64,000 nt of DNA from Sphingobacterium corticibacterium (GCF_004208525.1 NZ_SGIT01000001.1:310001-374000), one strand, 5' to 3'. Positions 15,568-24,645 are shown, counted from the stretch's first letter. Program-made: numbers and translations. Notes: generated by a model not told the origin, from the sequence alone.

Positions 15568-16806
15568 ATGAAAGAAAAGGGTATGTCCAAATATAATGTG
15601 AGCATTATCGTTTTTTTTTCTATGCTGTATGGCTTGATGTCGCTGACTTCGTGCCAATCTCCTCAAAATACAGGAAAGCCGGCGTATAGCATGTTTTTTA
15701 TGACAACCGATGAACGGCAATTTATTTGGCAGACCGATCAGGTGGACTCCGGTATAATCGACCCAACTAAACAGGGCGTAATCCTTGACCGCCCGGCCAG
15801 AATCTGGTACTATATGTTGGTGCAGAATGGTTTCTATTACTTTGTGGATTCCAAAACGGAATACCTTATTAAGGGTAAAATAACGGATAACCAGTTCTTG
15901 CGGCTGGACTCTGTGTATCTCGAGGGCTTTAGTTATCCCGATAATGCGTGCTTTCTAGATGATAACCAGCTGTTGATTGTGAACCATAGCGTTGGCCGTA
16001 AAAAGAAAAGCTATGCCAAGATCGATGTGCGTGATATGCAGGTACATATAGGTGAGTTGGCGATAGAAGCACCTCAAGGGGTGTTTGATAACATGTCGGT
16101 TGGGTTTGTATACAGGAGGGAGTCCCAACTCTGGATGGGATATACCTATCATTACACGAATTCGAAAATGGGATATGGTTCCGCCGATACGGTATACGTA
16201 GCTAGATTCTCTTACCCAGATATGAAACTTCTTAGTGTCGATAAAGATGCACGTTCCACTTATCCGGGAAATGTAAATACAGCACAGCAGAATACCTTCG
16301 AAGATGAAGACGGAAATTTTTATTTTATGAGTGCTCCGGGAATTGTCCGGGGAGCAAATCCGAAACAACCAACGGCGATATACCGGATCAAGAAAGGAGA
16401 GAACCACTTGGATAGTGCCTATTTTTATAATATATCAGACTCTCCAATACAGAACCATGCATACGGGATGTGGTACTTGGGAGATAATAAAGCGCTTGTC
16501 CGTAGTGAACGTAAAGACTTATTCAACGATTATAAAGAACATTATTTGCTTCCGCATATTGAATTTTATGAAATCGATCTTTTGGATCGTGCTCATGTAA
16601 GCAAGCTAGACCTGCCTTTAGATCGAGGATCTTCGAGAACCTGTGTCCTCCTCGAGGATGAAATCGCTTATATTACGATCAATGATGGTGAAGGTAATAA
16701 CGATGTTTGGTTATATCGAAGCAAAGAACAAACACTGGAGAAAGGGCTACATATAGCGGGGGAAATAGATTATATCTTCCGAATAGACCGCCTGTACGGT
16801 GAGTGA
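15568..16806 (+). CDS. DUF4374 surface lipoprotein, XusB-like (copy 1)
   Basis: 412 residues from ATG 15568; a second ATG at 15583 is equally possible. The lipoprotein signal is hydrophobic and ends LMSLTSCQ, so the lipidated Cys is about residue 30. The body is a beta-propeller-like repeat protein of the DUF4374 family. In Bacteroides thetaiotaomicron the DUF4374 protein XusB binds ferric enterobactin at the cell surface and works with receptor XusA and PepSY protein XusC. The shared segment DGNFYFMSAPG..AIYRIKKGENHLDSAYFY has a close counterpart in the second copy at 19278 (DGDMYFMTSWN..GIYRIKKGEDELDKSYY). It is placed directly after the anti-sigma gene, away from the receptor-proximal copy. 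A siderophore-binding role is inferred from the family. Confidence 0.85.
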   Translation: MKEKGMSKYNVSIIVFFSMLYGLMSLTSCQSPQNTGKPAYSMFFMTTDERQFIWQTDQVDSGIIDPTKQGVILDRPARIWYYMLVQNGFYYFVDSKTEYLIKGKITDNQFLRLDSVYLEGFSYPDNACFLDDNQLLIVNHSVGRKKKSYAKIDVRDMQVHIGELAIEAPQGVFDNMSVGFVYRRESQLWMGYTYHYTNSKMGYGSADTVYVARFSYPDMKLLSVDKDARSTYPGNVNTAQQNTFEDEDGNFYFMSAPGIVRGANPKQPTAIYRIKKGENHLDSAYFYNISDSPIQNHAYGMWYLGDNKALVRSERKDLFNDYKEHYLLPHIEFYEIDLLDRAHVSKLDLPLDRGSSRTCVLLEDEIAYITINDGEGNNDVWLYRSKEQTLEKGLHIAGEIDYIFRIDRLYGE

Positions 16807-16899
16807 CGCTTCTTATTTAAAATAAATCTAAAAAAAGCAATAACGCATTGCGGAAAGCGAATAGTTGTGCTACTATGGTACTGTATCAAGTAAATAACC

Positions 16900-19272
16900 A
16901 TGGTCGTATTTGTATTGAATAATTGTTTACGAATTAAGTTAACTTTCCTTTTTTTTCTTATTGCTATCAGTGGTCAGGCGCAGCAAAACTATAGCATAAT
17001 GGCACGTGTTGTGGACAACAATAACACCCCTCTAGAGGCTGTAACCGTTAAAATTGTTGGGACGCCGAAGTCTGCTACTACTGATTCCAACGGTTTATTT
17101 CGTCTTTCCGTTACGCATGCCGGAAGCTTCACGATAGAATTGACAAATGTAGGATTTATAGCACAGAAGCAATCTATTTTGGCGCAGTCTGCCGATAAGG
17201 TTGATATCGAGAATATTATCCTGCAACGTGATGCCAGACAAATGGAAGTAGTGGAAGTTGATGGTCGTTCGGAAACCCGGCAACTAAAGGAGCAGGGTTT
17301 CGCCGTGAATGCCATTGACACGCGTAAACTGGCGAATACAACGGCTGATCTCAATGAGGTGTTGAATCGCTCGACGGGTGTCAAAGTAAGGCAACAGGGC
17401 GGTATGGGATCTGATTTCGAGTTTTCCGTCAACGGACTTTCGGGTAGTGCTGTTAAATTTTTTATCGATGGTGTACCGTTAGATATCATGGGAAGTGCGA
17501 TGGCACTCAACAATATACCGGTAAATCTGGCTGATCGTATAGAAGTGTACAAGGGGGTGGCACCCATCGAGCTGGGATCCGATGCATTGGGAGGTGCCGT
17601 TAATATTGTAACCAATAAATCTGTTTCCAATTATTTGGATTTTAGCCATAGCTATGGTTCTTTTCAAAGCAACCAATCGGCATTGAACACCCAGTATGTA
17701 CATCAACCGACGGGCATCGTATTTAAGGCTAGTGGTTTTTTCAACTATTCCAAAAATAATTACATGATGCACGATGTAGAGACCGTGGAGGATAATGCAT
17801 TTGTGTTACGGGATGTGCCACGTTTTAACGACAGGTATCGGTCGGCAATGGGACGTTTTGAGGTAGGTTTGGTTAATAAATCGTGGGCAGATGCATTTTT
17901 CATCGGCATTGGTTATACCGATTTTGATAAACAGGTGCAAACGGGCGTAAGACAATCTATTGTTTATGGACATGTTACGCGTGACGGTAACGCGAAAGCG
18001 CTGAACCTGCGCTATAGTAAAACAGGACTATTGCAGGATAAGCTTGACCTGAGCTTATTTGCAAACTATGCGAAAGACTATAGTGTGGTAGCTGATACAG
18101 TTCTACGAAGTTATCGCTGGGACGGCTCGTATATGGAAGGGAATTCAGAAACGGGAAGTTTTGGACTCTCGACCGTCGACCGGCCTCGCATCTTTACACG
18201 GGCTAATGTCAACTATCGTCTGTTTGAAAACCACAAGTTGAGTTTGAACTATACCTTGGATCAAATTGAAAACAATGCTTACAACGCTTATTACATGGAC
18301 GAAGACGAAATGCCCGGTAAGCTGGGGAAACATATCGTTGGCTTGGGCTATCAGCACGAATTGTTTGGGCGGTGGACAAATACCTTTATGGCAAAATACT
18401 ATGGATTAGCCACAGAGAAAAAGCAATACGATTATGCTGTACAAGGTATGGTGAATGTATCGGATTATAATGGCTACTATGGCTATGGTATAGCTTCCGT
18501 CTATAAATTGATGTCTGGTGCTGGCATTAAAGCTTCGTACGAAAACACTTATCGGCTACAAGATGTCAATGAAATGTTCGGCGACGGATTTCAGATTTTC
18601 AACAATCTGGAGCTGAAGCCTGAAGCAAGCCAGAACGTGAATCTAGGATTGTTTTACGGCCTGCAATCGGGTAAACACGATTGGTTTGTAGAGGCGCTGG
18701 GAACTTATCGTAACGTAAAGGATTTTATCTCACCGAATCAATATGCCAACAACATGATACAATATCAAAACTTGACCAACAGCTTGGTGCGGGGTGTCGA
18801 GGGCGAAGTACGATATGTCTATGGGAACTGGTTATCAGCCGTGGTTAATCTTACATACCAGCAAGCGATAGACAATACGAAATATCAGAAAAATAACCCT
18901 GATAATGGTATTTCTAGCACATACAAAAGTGAAATCCCCAATCGTCCCTGGCTATTTGGAAATTTTGATCTGGGCCTTTCCAAGAATTCATTTCTACATC
19001 AAGACGATCGCCTGCAATTTAACCTAATGACGCATTTTACACAGTGGTATTACCGTTCTTGGGCAAATATTTCTACACAAAATTCAACTGAGATTATACC
19101 GCGACAATTAATCCACAGTGCTATTGTATCGTACGCGACACAAGGTGGTAGGTATAATGTTTCTTTCGAATGTCGAAACCTGACAAACGAATTGGCATTT
19201 GACAACTTTCGTTTACAACGGCCGGGTCGTGCCTTTTATGTTAAACTTCGTTACGCATTACTTCAAAAATAA
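16900..19272 (+). CDS. TonB-dependent outer-membrane receptor, XusA-like
   Basis: 790 residues. Signal peptide to about residue 27 (FFLIAISGQAQQ), carboxypeptidase-regulatory-like domain 30-110, plug about 130-240 (LNEVLNRSTGVKVRQQGG, VKFFIDGVPLDIMG, RIEVYKGVAPIELGSDALGG, VNIVTN), then the barrel. No STN domain is present. It imports its ligand, by analogy with XusA probably an iron-loaded xenosiderophore, across the outer membrane. The second DUF4374 gene starts 5 bp after its stop, and the order receptor-DUF4374-PepSY matches xusA-xusB-xusC. Exact ligand unknown. Confidence 0.92.
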   Translation: MVVFVLNNCLRIKLTFLFFLIAISGQAQQNYSIMARVVDNNNTPLEAVTVKIVGTPKSATTDSNGLFRLSVTHAGSFTIELTNVGFIAQKQSILAQSADKVDIENIILQRDARQMEVVEVDGRSETRQLKEQGFAVNAIDTRKLANTTADLNEVLNRSTGVKVRQQGGMGSDFEFSVNGLSGSAVKFFIDGVPLDIMGSAMALNNIPVNLADRIEVYKGVAPIELGSDALGGAVNIVTNKSVSNYLDFSHSYGSFQSNQSALNTQYVHQPTGIVFKASGFFNYSKNNYMMHDVETVEDNAFVLRDVPRFNDRYRSAMGRFEVGLVNKSWADAFFIGIGYTDFDKQVQTGVRQSIVYGHVTRDGNAKALNLRYSKTGLLQDKLDLSLFANYAKDYSVVADTVLRSYRWDGSYMEGNSETGSFGLSTVDRPRIFTRANVNYRLFENHKLSLNYTLDQIENNAYNAYYMDEDEMPGKLGKHIVGLGYQHELFGRWTNTFMAKYYGLATEKKQYDYAVQGMVNVSDYNGYYGYGIASVYKLMSGAGIKASYENTYRLQDVNEMFGDGFQIFNNLELKPEASQNVNLGLFYGLQSGKHDWFVEALGTYRNVKDFISPNQYANNMIQYQNLTNSLVRGVEGEVRYVYGNWLSAVVNLTYQQAIDNTKYQKNNPDNGISSTYKSEIPNRPWLFGNFDLGLSKNSFLHQDDRLQFNLMTHFTQWYYRSWANISTQNSTEIIPRQLIHSAIVSYATQGGRYNVSFECRNLTNELAFDNFRLQRPGRAFYVKLRYALLQK

Positions 19273-19277
19273 TTTAT

Positions 19278-20492
19278 ATGAATATGAAAATGTATACTAA
19301 ATTTTTAGCGCTTGCTTTGGTATTGAGTATAGGTGTAACTTCTTGTAAAAAAGAGAATAATGATGCTATACCGATAGATGAAGACGCCGCATTTGCGCTG
19401 TGGATTCAGGTAGGAAGCTGGCCAAACACCAATTATTACGTCTTGAACGTGGAAGACTTGACACAGGGAGCTGCCAAACTCCAGGGGAACGGTATCGATG
19501 TGACGACGAAATTGAATAACTCGGTAATTACAAAAGATGGCTTTTATTATTTCTACAATTCCGCCGAAGGAAGATTTGGAAAATACACGCTGGAAAATGG
19601 AGCCGTTAAGGTTGTCAAGGAAGTGCCGTTATCGCATTTGGCGTCCCTAGCGGGCCACACTTGGGTAAATAACAATACCTTAGTAATGATTGGGAATAAT
19701 GCCTCCGGAAACGGAGTGAATGCCGTAGTTGTCAACACGGATGATCTATCGCTCACGACCGGTGCTATTAGTGGCCTTCCGGAATTAGTCACTAACTATA
19801 CTAAATATCTTGTTGGTGGAGATATCCAGTATAAGGACGGGAAATTGTTTTTCTCGGTGAATATGCAGAATACATCCAACTATCAAGTGTACCCGCGCTT
19901 GTATACTATGGCTGTCAGCTATCCTGCCTTATCGGTTACCAAGATATCTACAGACGATCGCTCGGTAGGTGTAGGCAATACTTCAGGATATTTCGCCACG
20001 TCCTTTGTGGATGGCAATGGCGATATGTATTTCATGACGAGCTGGAATTTGGTGTGGAACGATAATGGAACGCGTGCGCCTAAAGGAATTTACCGAATCA
20101 AGAAAGGCGAAGATGAACTGGATAAAAGTTATTATATAAATGTGTTGCAGGAAACGGGCAAAGAGGCCGCAGCAGGAACGTTTATGGATTTGGGCAATGG
20201 AAAGGCTATTTTGAAGTTGCAGGAAACTGAAGGATATGAAAATGAGAAGTACGGTTATACGATTATTGATCTCGAAACCGGAAAAGAAGTTCGTAAATTA
20301 ACGGAAATCACTTCTGGGGAATCCGGAGAACGAAATATCTATGTGGAAAATGGTAAAGCCTATATCGCCGTGTTAACCGGAGAAGGGACGGACTACATTT
20401 GGGTATACGACTCTGCGACAGATAAAGTAAGTAAAGGCCTGAGCATACAGGGCGGCTACAATTCATTTTCCCGCATTGATAAATTGAAATAA
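19278..20492 (+). CDS. DUF4374 surface lipoprotein, XusB-like (copy 2)
   Basis: 404 residues. The lipoprotein signal peptide ends GVTSCKKE (Cys at about 23). The rest is a beta-propeller-type DUF4374 domain: repeated aromatic strands such as FALWIQVGSW, DGFYYFYNSAEGRFGKY, NNTLVMIGNNASGNG and a closing DYIWVYDSATDKVSKG. It lies between the receptor (5 bp) and the PepSY gene (7 bp), the position of xusB in Bacteroides. It is the better candidate for the main siderophore-binding partner of the receptor. It is clearly paralogous to the protein at 15568, yet only modestly similar, so they may bind different ligands or one may serve sensing. Confidence 0.88.
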   Translation: MNMKMYTKFLALALVLSIGVTSCKKENNDAIPIDEDAAFALWIQVGSWPNTNYYVLNVEDLTQGAAKLQGNGIDVTTKLNNSVITKDGFYYFYNSAEGRFGKYTLENGAVKVVKEVPLSHLASLAGHTWVNNNTLVMIGNNASGNGVNAVVVNTDDLSLTTGAISGLPELVTNYTKYLVGGDIQYKDGKLFFSVNMQNTSNYQVYPRLYTMAVSYPALSVTKISTDDRSVGVGNTSGYFATSFVDGNGDMYFMTSWNLVWNDNGTRAPKGIYRIKKGEDELDKSYYINVLQETGKEAAAGTFMDLGNGKAILKLQETEGYENEKYGYTIIDLETGKEVRKLTEITSGESGERNIYVENGKAYIAVLTGEGTDYIWVYDSATDKVSKGLSIQGGYNSFSRIDKLK

Positions 20493-20499
20493 AATAGCC

Positions 20500-21624
20500 T
20501 TGAATAAAAAAAAGAATAAGGCTTGGTGGCGGGTTGCAAACGACTGGTTCCACTTGTGGATCGGTATCGTATCGGGGATTCCAGTGGTGCTCATCAGTCT
20601 GACGGGCTGTCTTTTGGTGTTTCAAAAGGAAATCACGGAACTATCCCGCCCCTGGTGGAATGTAGAAAATCTGGGGGAGGAGAATCTTCTTCCCCCTTCT
20701 GAAATACGCCGACGAGTTGGACAACAACTACCGGATATGGATATCCGCAGAATTTGGTACTATGGTGACGATGCACCGGTAAAAATTACACCCGATAATT
20801 CGGACTCCTTGATTTACGCTAACCCGTATTCGGGAAAGGTACTTGCGCTTATCGATCATGAAGATTTTTTTCATGAAATAGATGAGGGACATCGTAATCT
20901 GTGGCTATCTCCGGAGATAGGCAGACCGGTAGTATCGTGGGCAACGCTGATTTTTGGCTGTCTATTATTGACCGGTGTTGTGCTTTGGTGGCCGAAGAAA
21001 TGGAATAAGCGCCAGATGAAGCAGGCATTCACTATTCATTGGAAAGGAAAATGGAAGCGGATCAATTATGACCTCCATAATGTACTGGGATTCTATTCAC
21101 TTTTATTGGGTCTACTGATGGCGTTCACCGGTTTAGTGATGGGGTTTATGGTGGTTCGGGAAACGGTATTTTCGATTTTAGGAGGAGAGAAGGGGGGAAA
21201 TTCGCCTACATATGTTATAGAAGAATGGGCAAACGATATCCCGACTGATATTGAAGAAAAGGTAGATGCTGCTTGGTATAAAACGACGCGGGAGATAGGG
21301 AAATACAACCCATTGGAGATCAGTATCCACTTTCCTAAAGATACCGATAAGGCTATATATGCATGTACCGATATGCATAACGGAACTTGGCGTGTACTCT
21401 TTTTTGATCGAGAGAATTTATCGTTATTATCTACTTCGGATGTGCCTATGGACGAGGAGGATGCTGCAAACTGGTTTATGCGCGCAAACTATGGTTTACA
21501 TACCGGATACATCGGAGGACTACTTACCAAGTGGCTCTATTTTTTTGCTAGTCTCATTTGCGCTTCTTTGCCCATAACAGGCTTCTATGTCTGGTTAGGT
21601 AAAAAGAAAAAGAAGAAAAAATGA
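20500..21624 (+). CDS. PepSY-associated transmembrane protein, XusC/PiuB-like
   Basis: 374 residues starting at TTG 20500; no ATG exists upstream in frame and the next one inside would remove the conserved first helix (WHLWIGIVSG-type segment: WFHLWIGIVSGIPVVLISLTG). About four membrane helices: 20-40, 148-166 (SWATLIFGCLLLTGVVLWW), 195-222, 340-362. A long periplasmic PepSY part lies between helices 1 and 2, with a second periplasmic stretch between helices 3 and 4. The Lys-rich C terminus (KKKKKKK-type) is cytoplasmic. PepSY membrane proteins beside TonB receptors are thought to reduce or release iron from siderophores at the inner membrane; XusC is the Bacteroides relative. It is the last gene of the xus-like unit. 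Confidence 0.88.
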   Translation: MNKKKNKAWWRVANDWFHLWIGIVSGIPVVLISLTGCLLVFQKEITELSRPWWNVENLGEENLLPPSEIRRRVGQQLPDMDIRRIWYYGDDAPVKITPDNSDSLIYANPYSGKVLALIDHEDFFHEIDEGHRNLWLSPEIGRPVVSWATLIFGCLLLTGVVLWWPKKWNKRQMKQAFTIHWKGKWKRINYDLHNVLGFYSLLLGLLMAFTGLVMGFMVVRETVFSILGGEKGGNSPTYVIEEWANDIPTDIEEKVDAAWYKTTREIGKYNPLEISIHFPKDTDKAIYACTDMHNGTWRVLFFDRENLSLLSTSDVPMDEEDAANWFMRANYGLHTGYIGGLLTKWLYFFASLICASLPITGFYVWLGKKKKKKK

Positions 21625-21663
21625 ATTCGAAAGGTATTCGACAAGACGTATTTCGAGATAAAT

Positions 21664-21903
21664 CTAAGTTTTCGAGCGCGGGTCAGGTCTGGGGCCGCGC
21701 TTATAAATAATCAGACCGTTAAGGAAATTTCGCAATATCTGATCACCACAAGGCTTAAAATTCGGGTGGTCTTCTTTGCGAAATATTGCACCCAGCTCCG
21801 TTTTGGTCACCTTGAAATCTACCAGAGATAATACTTCGATAATATCGTCGTCTGTAAATTTTAAAGCCACACGGAGCTTTTTCATGATATCATTGTTGCT
21901 CAT
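21664..21903 (-). CDS. DUF1456 (YehS-like) protein, single-domain
   Basis: 79 residues from ATG 21903 (MSNNDIMKKLRVALKFTDD). The DUF1456 pattern is clear: a start NND-M-KLR-AL, an acidic DIIEVLSLVDFKVTKTEL middle, a charged FRKEDHPNFKPC and LRNFLNGLIIYKRG. E. coli YehS has two such domains (about 156 residues); this gene has one and ends shortly after it with a basic tail. Function is unknown in the family. Its 3' end converges on the PepSY gene. Confidence 0.85.
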   Translation of the reverse strand: MSNNDIMKKLRVALKFTDDDIIEVLSLVDFKVTKTELGAIFRKEDHPNFKPCGDQILRNFLNGLIIYKRGPRPDPRSKT

Positions 21904-21948
21904 GGCGTAAATGTAATGAAAACTACGCAAAAAATGTTATTCCCATTA

Positions 21949-22194
21949 TTATTCTTCTTCGTCGGGAGGTGTATTCCCCGCTGCGTTACCCGCAAGATCA
22001 CCACCCACTTTGTCGCGTTTATCAGATCGCTCAGTTTCTTTGATATCGTTCTTATCAACCTGCTCCGTAGAATCCTCTTGAGGAAAGCCGCTATAATTCG
22101 CTTCTTCATTTTCCGCAACGCCTCGTTCGCGGTCTGTTTGCGATCTTTCTTTGTTATCGTTCGTATTCATATCGTCTTTTTTAATACTATCCAT
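21949..22194 (-). CDS. Small hydrophilic acidic protein, unknown
   Basis: 81 residues (or 73 from the ATG at 22170), lacking Cys, Trp and long hydrophobic segments, very rich in Asp, Glu, Asn, Lys and Arg, and ending GNAAGNTPPDEEE. The composition suggests an intrinsically disordered, perhaps stress-related protein; similar short hydrophilic proteins are common in Sphingobacteriaceae genomes. Overlapping frames on both strands are also open here, but their products (Arg/Phe/Ile-rich) look like shadows. It is on the same strand as, and 45 bp upstream of, the DUF1456 gene. Confidence 0.5.
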   Translation of the reverse strand: MDSIKKDDMNTNDNKERSQTDRERGVAENEEANYSGFPQEDSTEQVDKNDIKETERSDKRDKVGGDLAGNAAGNTPPDEEE

Positions 22195-22311
22195 AGAACA
22201 ACTGATATACGGTATAGTTTCGGGTTTTAGAATTTGTAAGCCGCTTTTGTACTATAAGCATTCCCGAACCGCATAGTGGTTGGGTAAATGCTTTTGCAAT
22301 AATGGCCTATT

Positions 22312-22941
22312 TTAACCTATTTGTGGAGCAAATTCTTCAACCGGTAACCGAACTTTTTTAAGGGGTGCTAGCCAATCTTGTTCTTCGTCGCGATAACCTA
22401 ACGACAATAGCACCACACTCCGCAGACCTTTTTCGGTCAAACCGAGAATACGATCTACCTGTGCTGAATCAAAACCTTCCATCGGTGTGGAATCCACTTG
22501 TTCGGCAGCTGCGGCAATTAAAGCTGTGCCGAGTCCGATATAGGCTTGACGGGAAGTCCACTGAAAGTTTTCCTCGGCTGTACGCGGCAGCAAGAAGCTT
22601 TCCAGTTTATTCTTGAAATCGACAAGTTGCTCTACAGGTACCGAACGTATAGCGGCGGTGCGTGTCATAAAGTCATCAATAATGCCTTGATCAATATTGG
22701 TGTATGCTGCGAATACGAGTAAATGTGATGCATCTGTAATCTGGGTATTAAAAGAACCCGCTCCCAATTCGGCACGCAGGTCTTTATCTTTGATAACGAT
22801 GACTCGATAGGGTTGTATGCCTACAGAAGATGCACTGAGGTTAGTCGCTTCTAATATGCGACGGATTTTGTCGTCCGCTACGGTAGCTTCTTTGTATTTC
22901 TTCACGGCATAACGCCATGATAACGCGTCTTGTAATTCCAT
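22312..22941 (-). CDS. NAD(P)H-dependent oxidoreductase, nitroreductase family (NfsB-like)
   Basis: 209 residues, the normal size. FMN-binding nitroreductase features: WRYAVKKYKEA at residues 9-19 (flavin phosphate R/K), EATNLSASSVGIQPYRVIVI (about 30-50), SRQAYIGLGTALIAAAAEQVDSTPMEGFD (about 128-157, the conserved G-F-D end) and SLGYRDEEQDW near the C terminus. It probably reduces quinones, nitroaromatics or flavins. The HxlR-type regulator at 23052 is divergent with 110 bp between them, the usual arrangement for this enzyme family, so it is likely the repressor's target. Confidence 0.95.
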   Translation of the reverse strand: MELQDALSWRYAVKKYKEATVADDKIRRILEATNLSASSVGIQPYRVIVIKDKDLRAELGAGSFNTQITDASHLLVFAAYTNIDQGIIDDFMTRTAAIRSVPVEQLVDFKNKLESFLLPRTAEENFQWTSRQAYIGLGTALIAAAAEQVDSTPMEGFDSAQVDRILGLTEKGLRSVVLLSLGYRDEEQDWLAPLKKVRLPVEEFAPQIG

Positions 22942-23051
22942 CTGTAATTTTAATTTTTATAAAACCTATGCAAATATCCGATGATTTGGTGTAAATTTGT
23001 AACCAAGGGACAAAAAGTAATAGTGACATTCGAGTAACTAAGTGACATTTT

Positions 23052-23453
23052 ATGGAAAACAAAATAAAGAGTGTACCCTGTGAAGGACAGGAATATTCAA
23101 ATTGCGACAAACACATTGCCGCGGTACACGATACGATGGATGTGTTGAACGGTAAATGGAAGATTACTATTATCTCGTTACTGGGTTTTGGCAAACGACG
23201 CTATTCAGAGATACTAAAAGAGGTAAAGGGGATTTCTGGAAAAATGCTCAGTAGGGAATTGAAAGATATGGAAATGAACTTATTGGTAAAACGAACGGTA
23301 ATCTCCGAGCAGCCAATATCGGTTGTCTATGAACTCACCGACTATTGTGTAGAGTTGCTTCCGGTTATTCACAGTCTGGCGGCGTGGGGAACGCGACACC
23401 GACAGTGTATTGTGGAACAATTTAAACAGGAGCGGGAAGGTGTGCCTGCATAG
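23052..23453 (+). CDS. HxlR-family winged-helix regulator
   Basis: 133 residues with the HxlR core: DVLNGKWKITIISLLGFGKRRYSEILKE..GISGKMLSRELKDMEMNLLVKR, then the wing (PISVVYELTDYCVELLPVI). Three Cys residues (10 and 18 in the N-terminal arm, 97 near the second helix) make redox or electrophile sensing possible, as in related regulators. It is divergent from the nitroreductase gene. A TAAATTTG box at 22992-22999 lies 52 bp before the start and may be the -7 element. Confidence 0.93.
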   Translation: MENKIKSVPCEGQEYSNCDKHIAAVHDTMDVLNGKWKITIISLLGFGKRRYSEILKEVKGISGKMLSRELKDMEMNLLVKRTVISEQPISVVYELTDYCVELLPVIHSLAAWGTRHRQCIVEQFKQEREGVPA

Positions 23454-23481
23454 TGTATCTTATCTTCAATAACTGGAACTA

Positions 23482-23511
23482 TTGCATATAAAAGAAATTT
23501 ATCTAAGTTTG
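23482..23511 (+). promoter_or_regulatory. Promoter of the LacI regulator at 23582
   Basis: TTG at 23482-23484 and TAAGTTTG at 23504-23511 (full TAnnTTTG match) are 19 bp apart, leaving a leader of about 65 bp before the GTG start. Confidence 0.5.
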
Positions 23512-23581
23512 TAAATATGCGGCAAAATCATTTTAGCACGCATATATTGACTAATGGAATACATGGATAAAGCGTTTAATC

Positions 23582-24604
23582 GTGGGCAAGAAAATTTCAA
23601 TCACTAGTATTGCAAAACACTTAGGGATATCGACAACAACGGTATCCTTTGTTTTGAATGGAAAAGCACAGGAGAAAAGAATCAGCGATAAATTGGTGAA
23701 AAAAGTCATGGATTACGTGGAAGAAATTGACTATAAACCTAATTCATTGGCCAGAAGTTTACGAACCGGCAAGTCCAATATCATAGCGCTCATTGTGGAG
23801 GATATTTCTTTTCCATTTTTTTCGGCGATAGCAAAAGAAATAGAAGAAAAAGCCTATAAAAATGGCTATAGGATTATATATTCCAGTACGGAGAACGATG
23901 CTGCCAAAACAAGAGAATTGATAGAAATCTATCAAGATAAGCATGTGGATGGTTATATTATTGTTCCGCCGGAGGGGGTCGAGGAAAAAATCAATGCATT
24001 GCGCCTATCGGGAAAGCCTGTGGTCGTGCTAGATCGATATTTGGATAATGTGGAAACAGACCATGTATTGGTCAATAACTATGATAGTGTTTATTCTGCT
24101 ACACAATATCTTATCGACCAAGGGTATAAAAATATAGCATTTATTACATTAAGCTCGTTACAGAGTCAAATGCTGGACAGATTATCGGGGTACGAACAAG
24201 CGATCCAAGATAATAATTTGAGACCTATTATCAAAGAGATTACGCCAGTAGATAGTTTAGAACGAGAGAAACATCTGCTGTCCTTTCTGGAAAGGAAGCG
24301 GAATAACATAGAAGCTATCATTTTTTCTACGAATTATATTTGTGTGAGTGGTCTCAAAGCCATGAAACAACTGGGATTGAATATTCCAGAAGATATAGCT
24401 GTCGTCAGTTTTGACGATTATGAACTCTTCGAAATGTACACTCCTGCCATTACAAGCATCGCACAACCTATCGAGTCTATTTCAGAAAATGCTATCAATT
24501 TATTGTTGTCTAGATTGAATAAAAGAACTGCTGATGTGGATAAAAGTGCACAAAAAATAGTATTGCCAACCACTTTTATACCACGTGATTCTTCGGGGCA
24601 CTAA
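23582..24604 (+). CDS. LacI-family transcriptional regulator (of the ROK kinase-permease unit)
   Basis: 340 residues from a GTG start at 23582; the nearby ATGs at 23554 and 23563 are in another frame. The N-terminal helix-turn-helix is ISITSIAKHLGISTTTVSFVLNG followed by the hinge YKPNSLARSLRTGKSN. The periplasmic-binding-like sensor domain runs from about 60 to 335, with the usual VLDRYL and VVSFDDYELFEMYTP motifs. It should repress the downstream kinase and permease until a sugar or sugar phosphate binds. Two LacI-type sites lie between this gene and the kinase gene. Confidence 0.93.
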   Translation: MGKKISITSIAKHLGISTTTVSFVLNGKAQEKRISDKLVKKVMDYVEEIDYKPNSLARSLRTGKSNIIALIVEDISFPFFSAIAKEIEEKAYKNGYRIIYSSTENDAAKTRELIEIYQDKHVDGYIIVPPEGVEEKINALRLSGKPVVVLDRYLDNVETDHVLVNNYDSVYSATQYLIDQGYKNIAFITLSSLQSQMLDRLSGYEQAIQDNNLRPIIKEITPVDSLEREKHLLSFLERKRNNIEAIIFSTNYICVSGLKAMKQLGLNIPEDIAVVSFDDYELFEMYTPAITSIAQPIESISENAINLLLSRLNKRTADVDKSAQKIVLPTTFIPRDSSGH

Positions 24605-24633
24605 AATATTTTCAAGTTCTTTTTTGATTTTGC

Positions 24634-24645
24634 TAAAACGTTTTA
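24634..24645 (+). promoter_or_regulatory. LacI-type operator 1 upstream of the ROK kinase
   Basis: A perfect 12-bp palindrome, TAAAACGTTTTA, with the central CG typical of LacI-family sites. It lies between the lacI stop (24604) and the kinase start (24679). Its centre is exactly 20 bp from that of the second copy at 24654-24665, i.e. about two helical turns. Confidence 0.6.

Noticed and set aside
16989..17630. 213-codon antisense frame inside the xusA-like gene
   Set aside because: Ser/Thr/Pro-rich composition typical of a reverse-strand shadow; no start signal or family match.
21916..22230. 104-codon plus-strand frame opposite the small acidic protein
   Set aside because: Phe/Ile/Arg-rich without a coherent hydrophobic topology; the complementary frame has the more natural composition.
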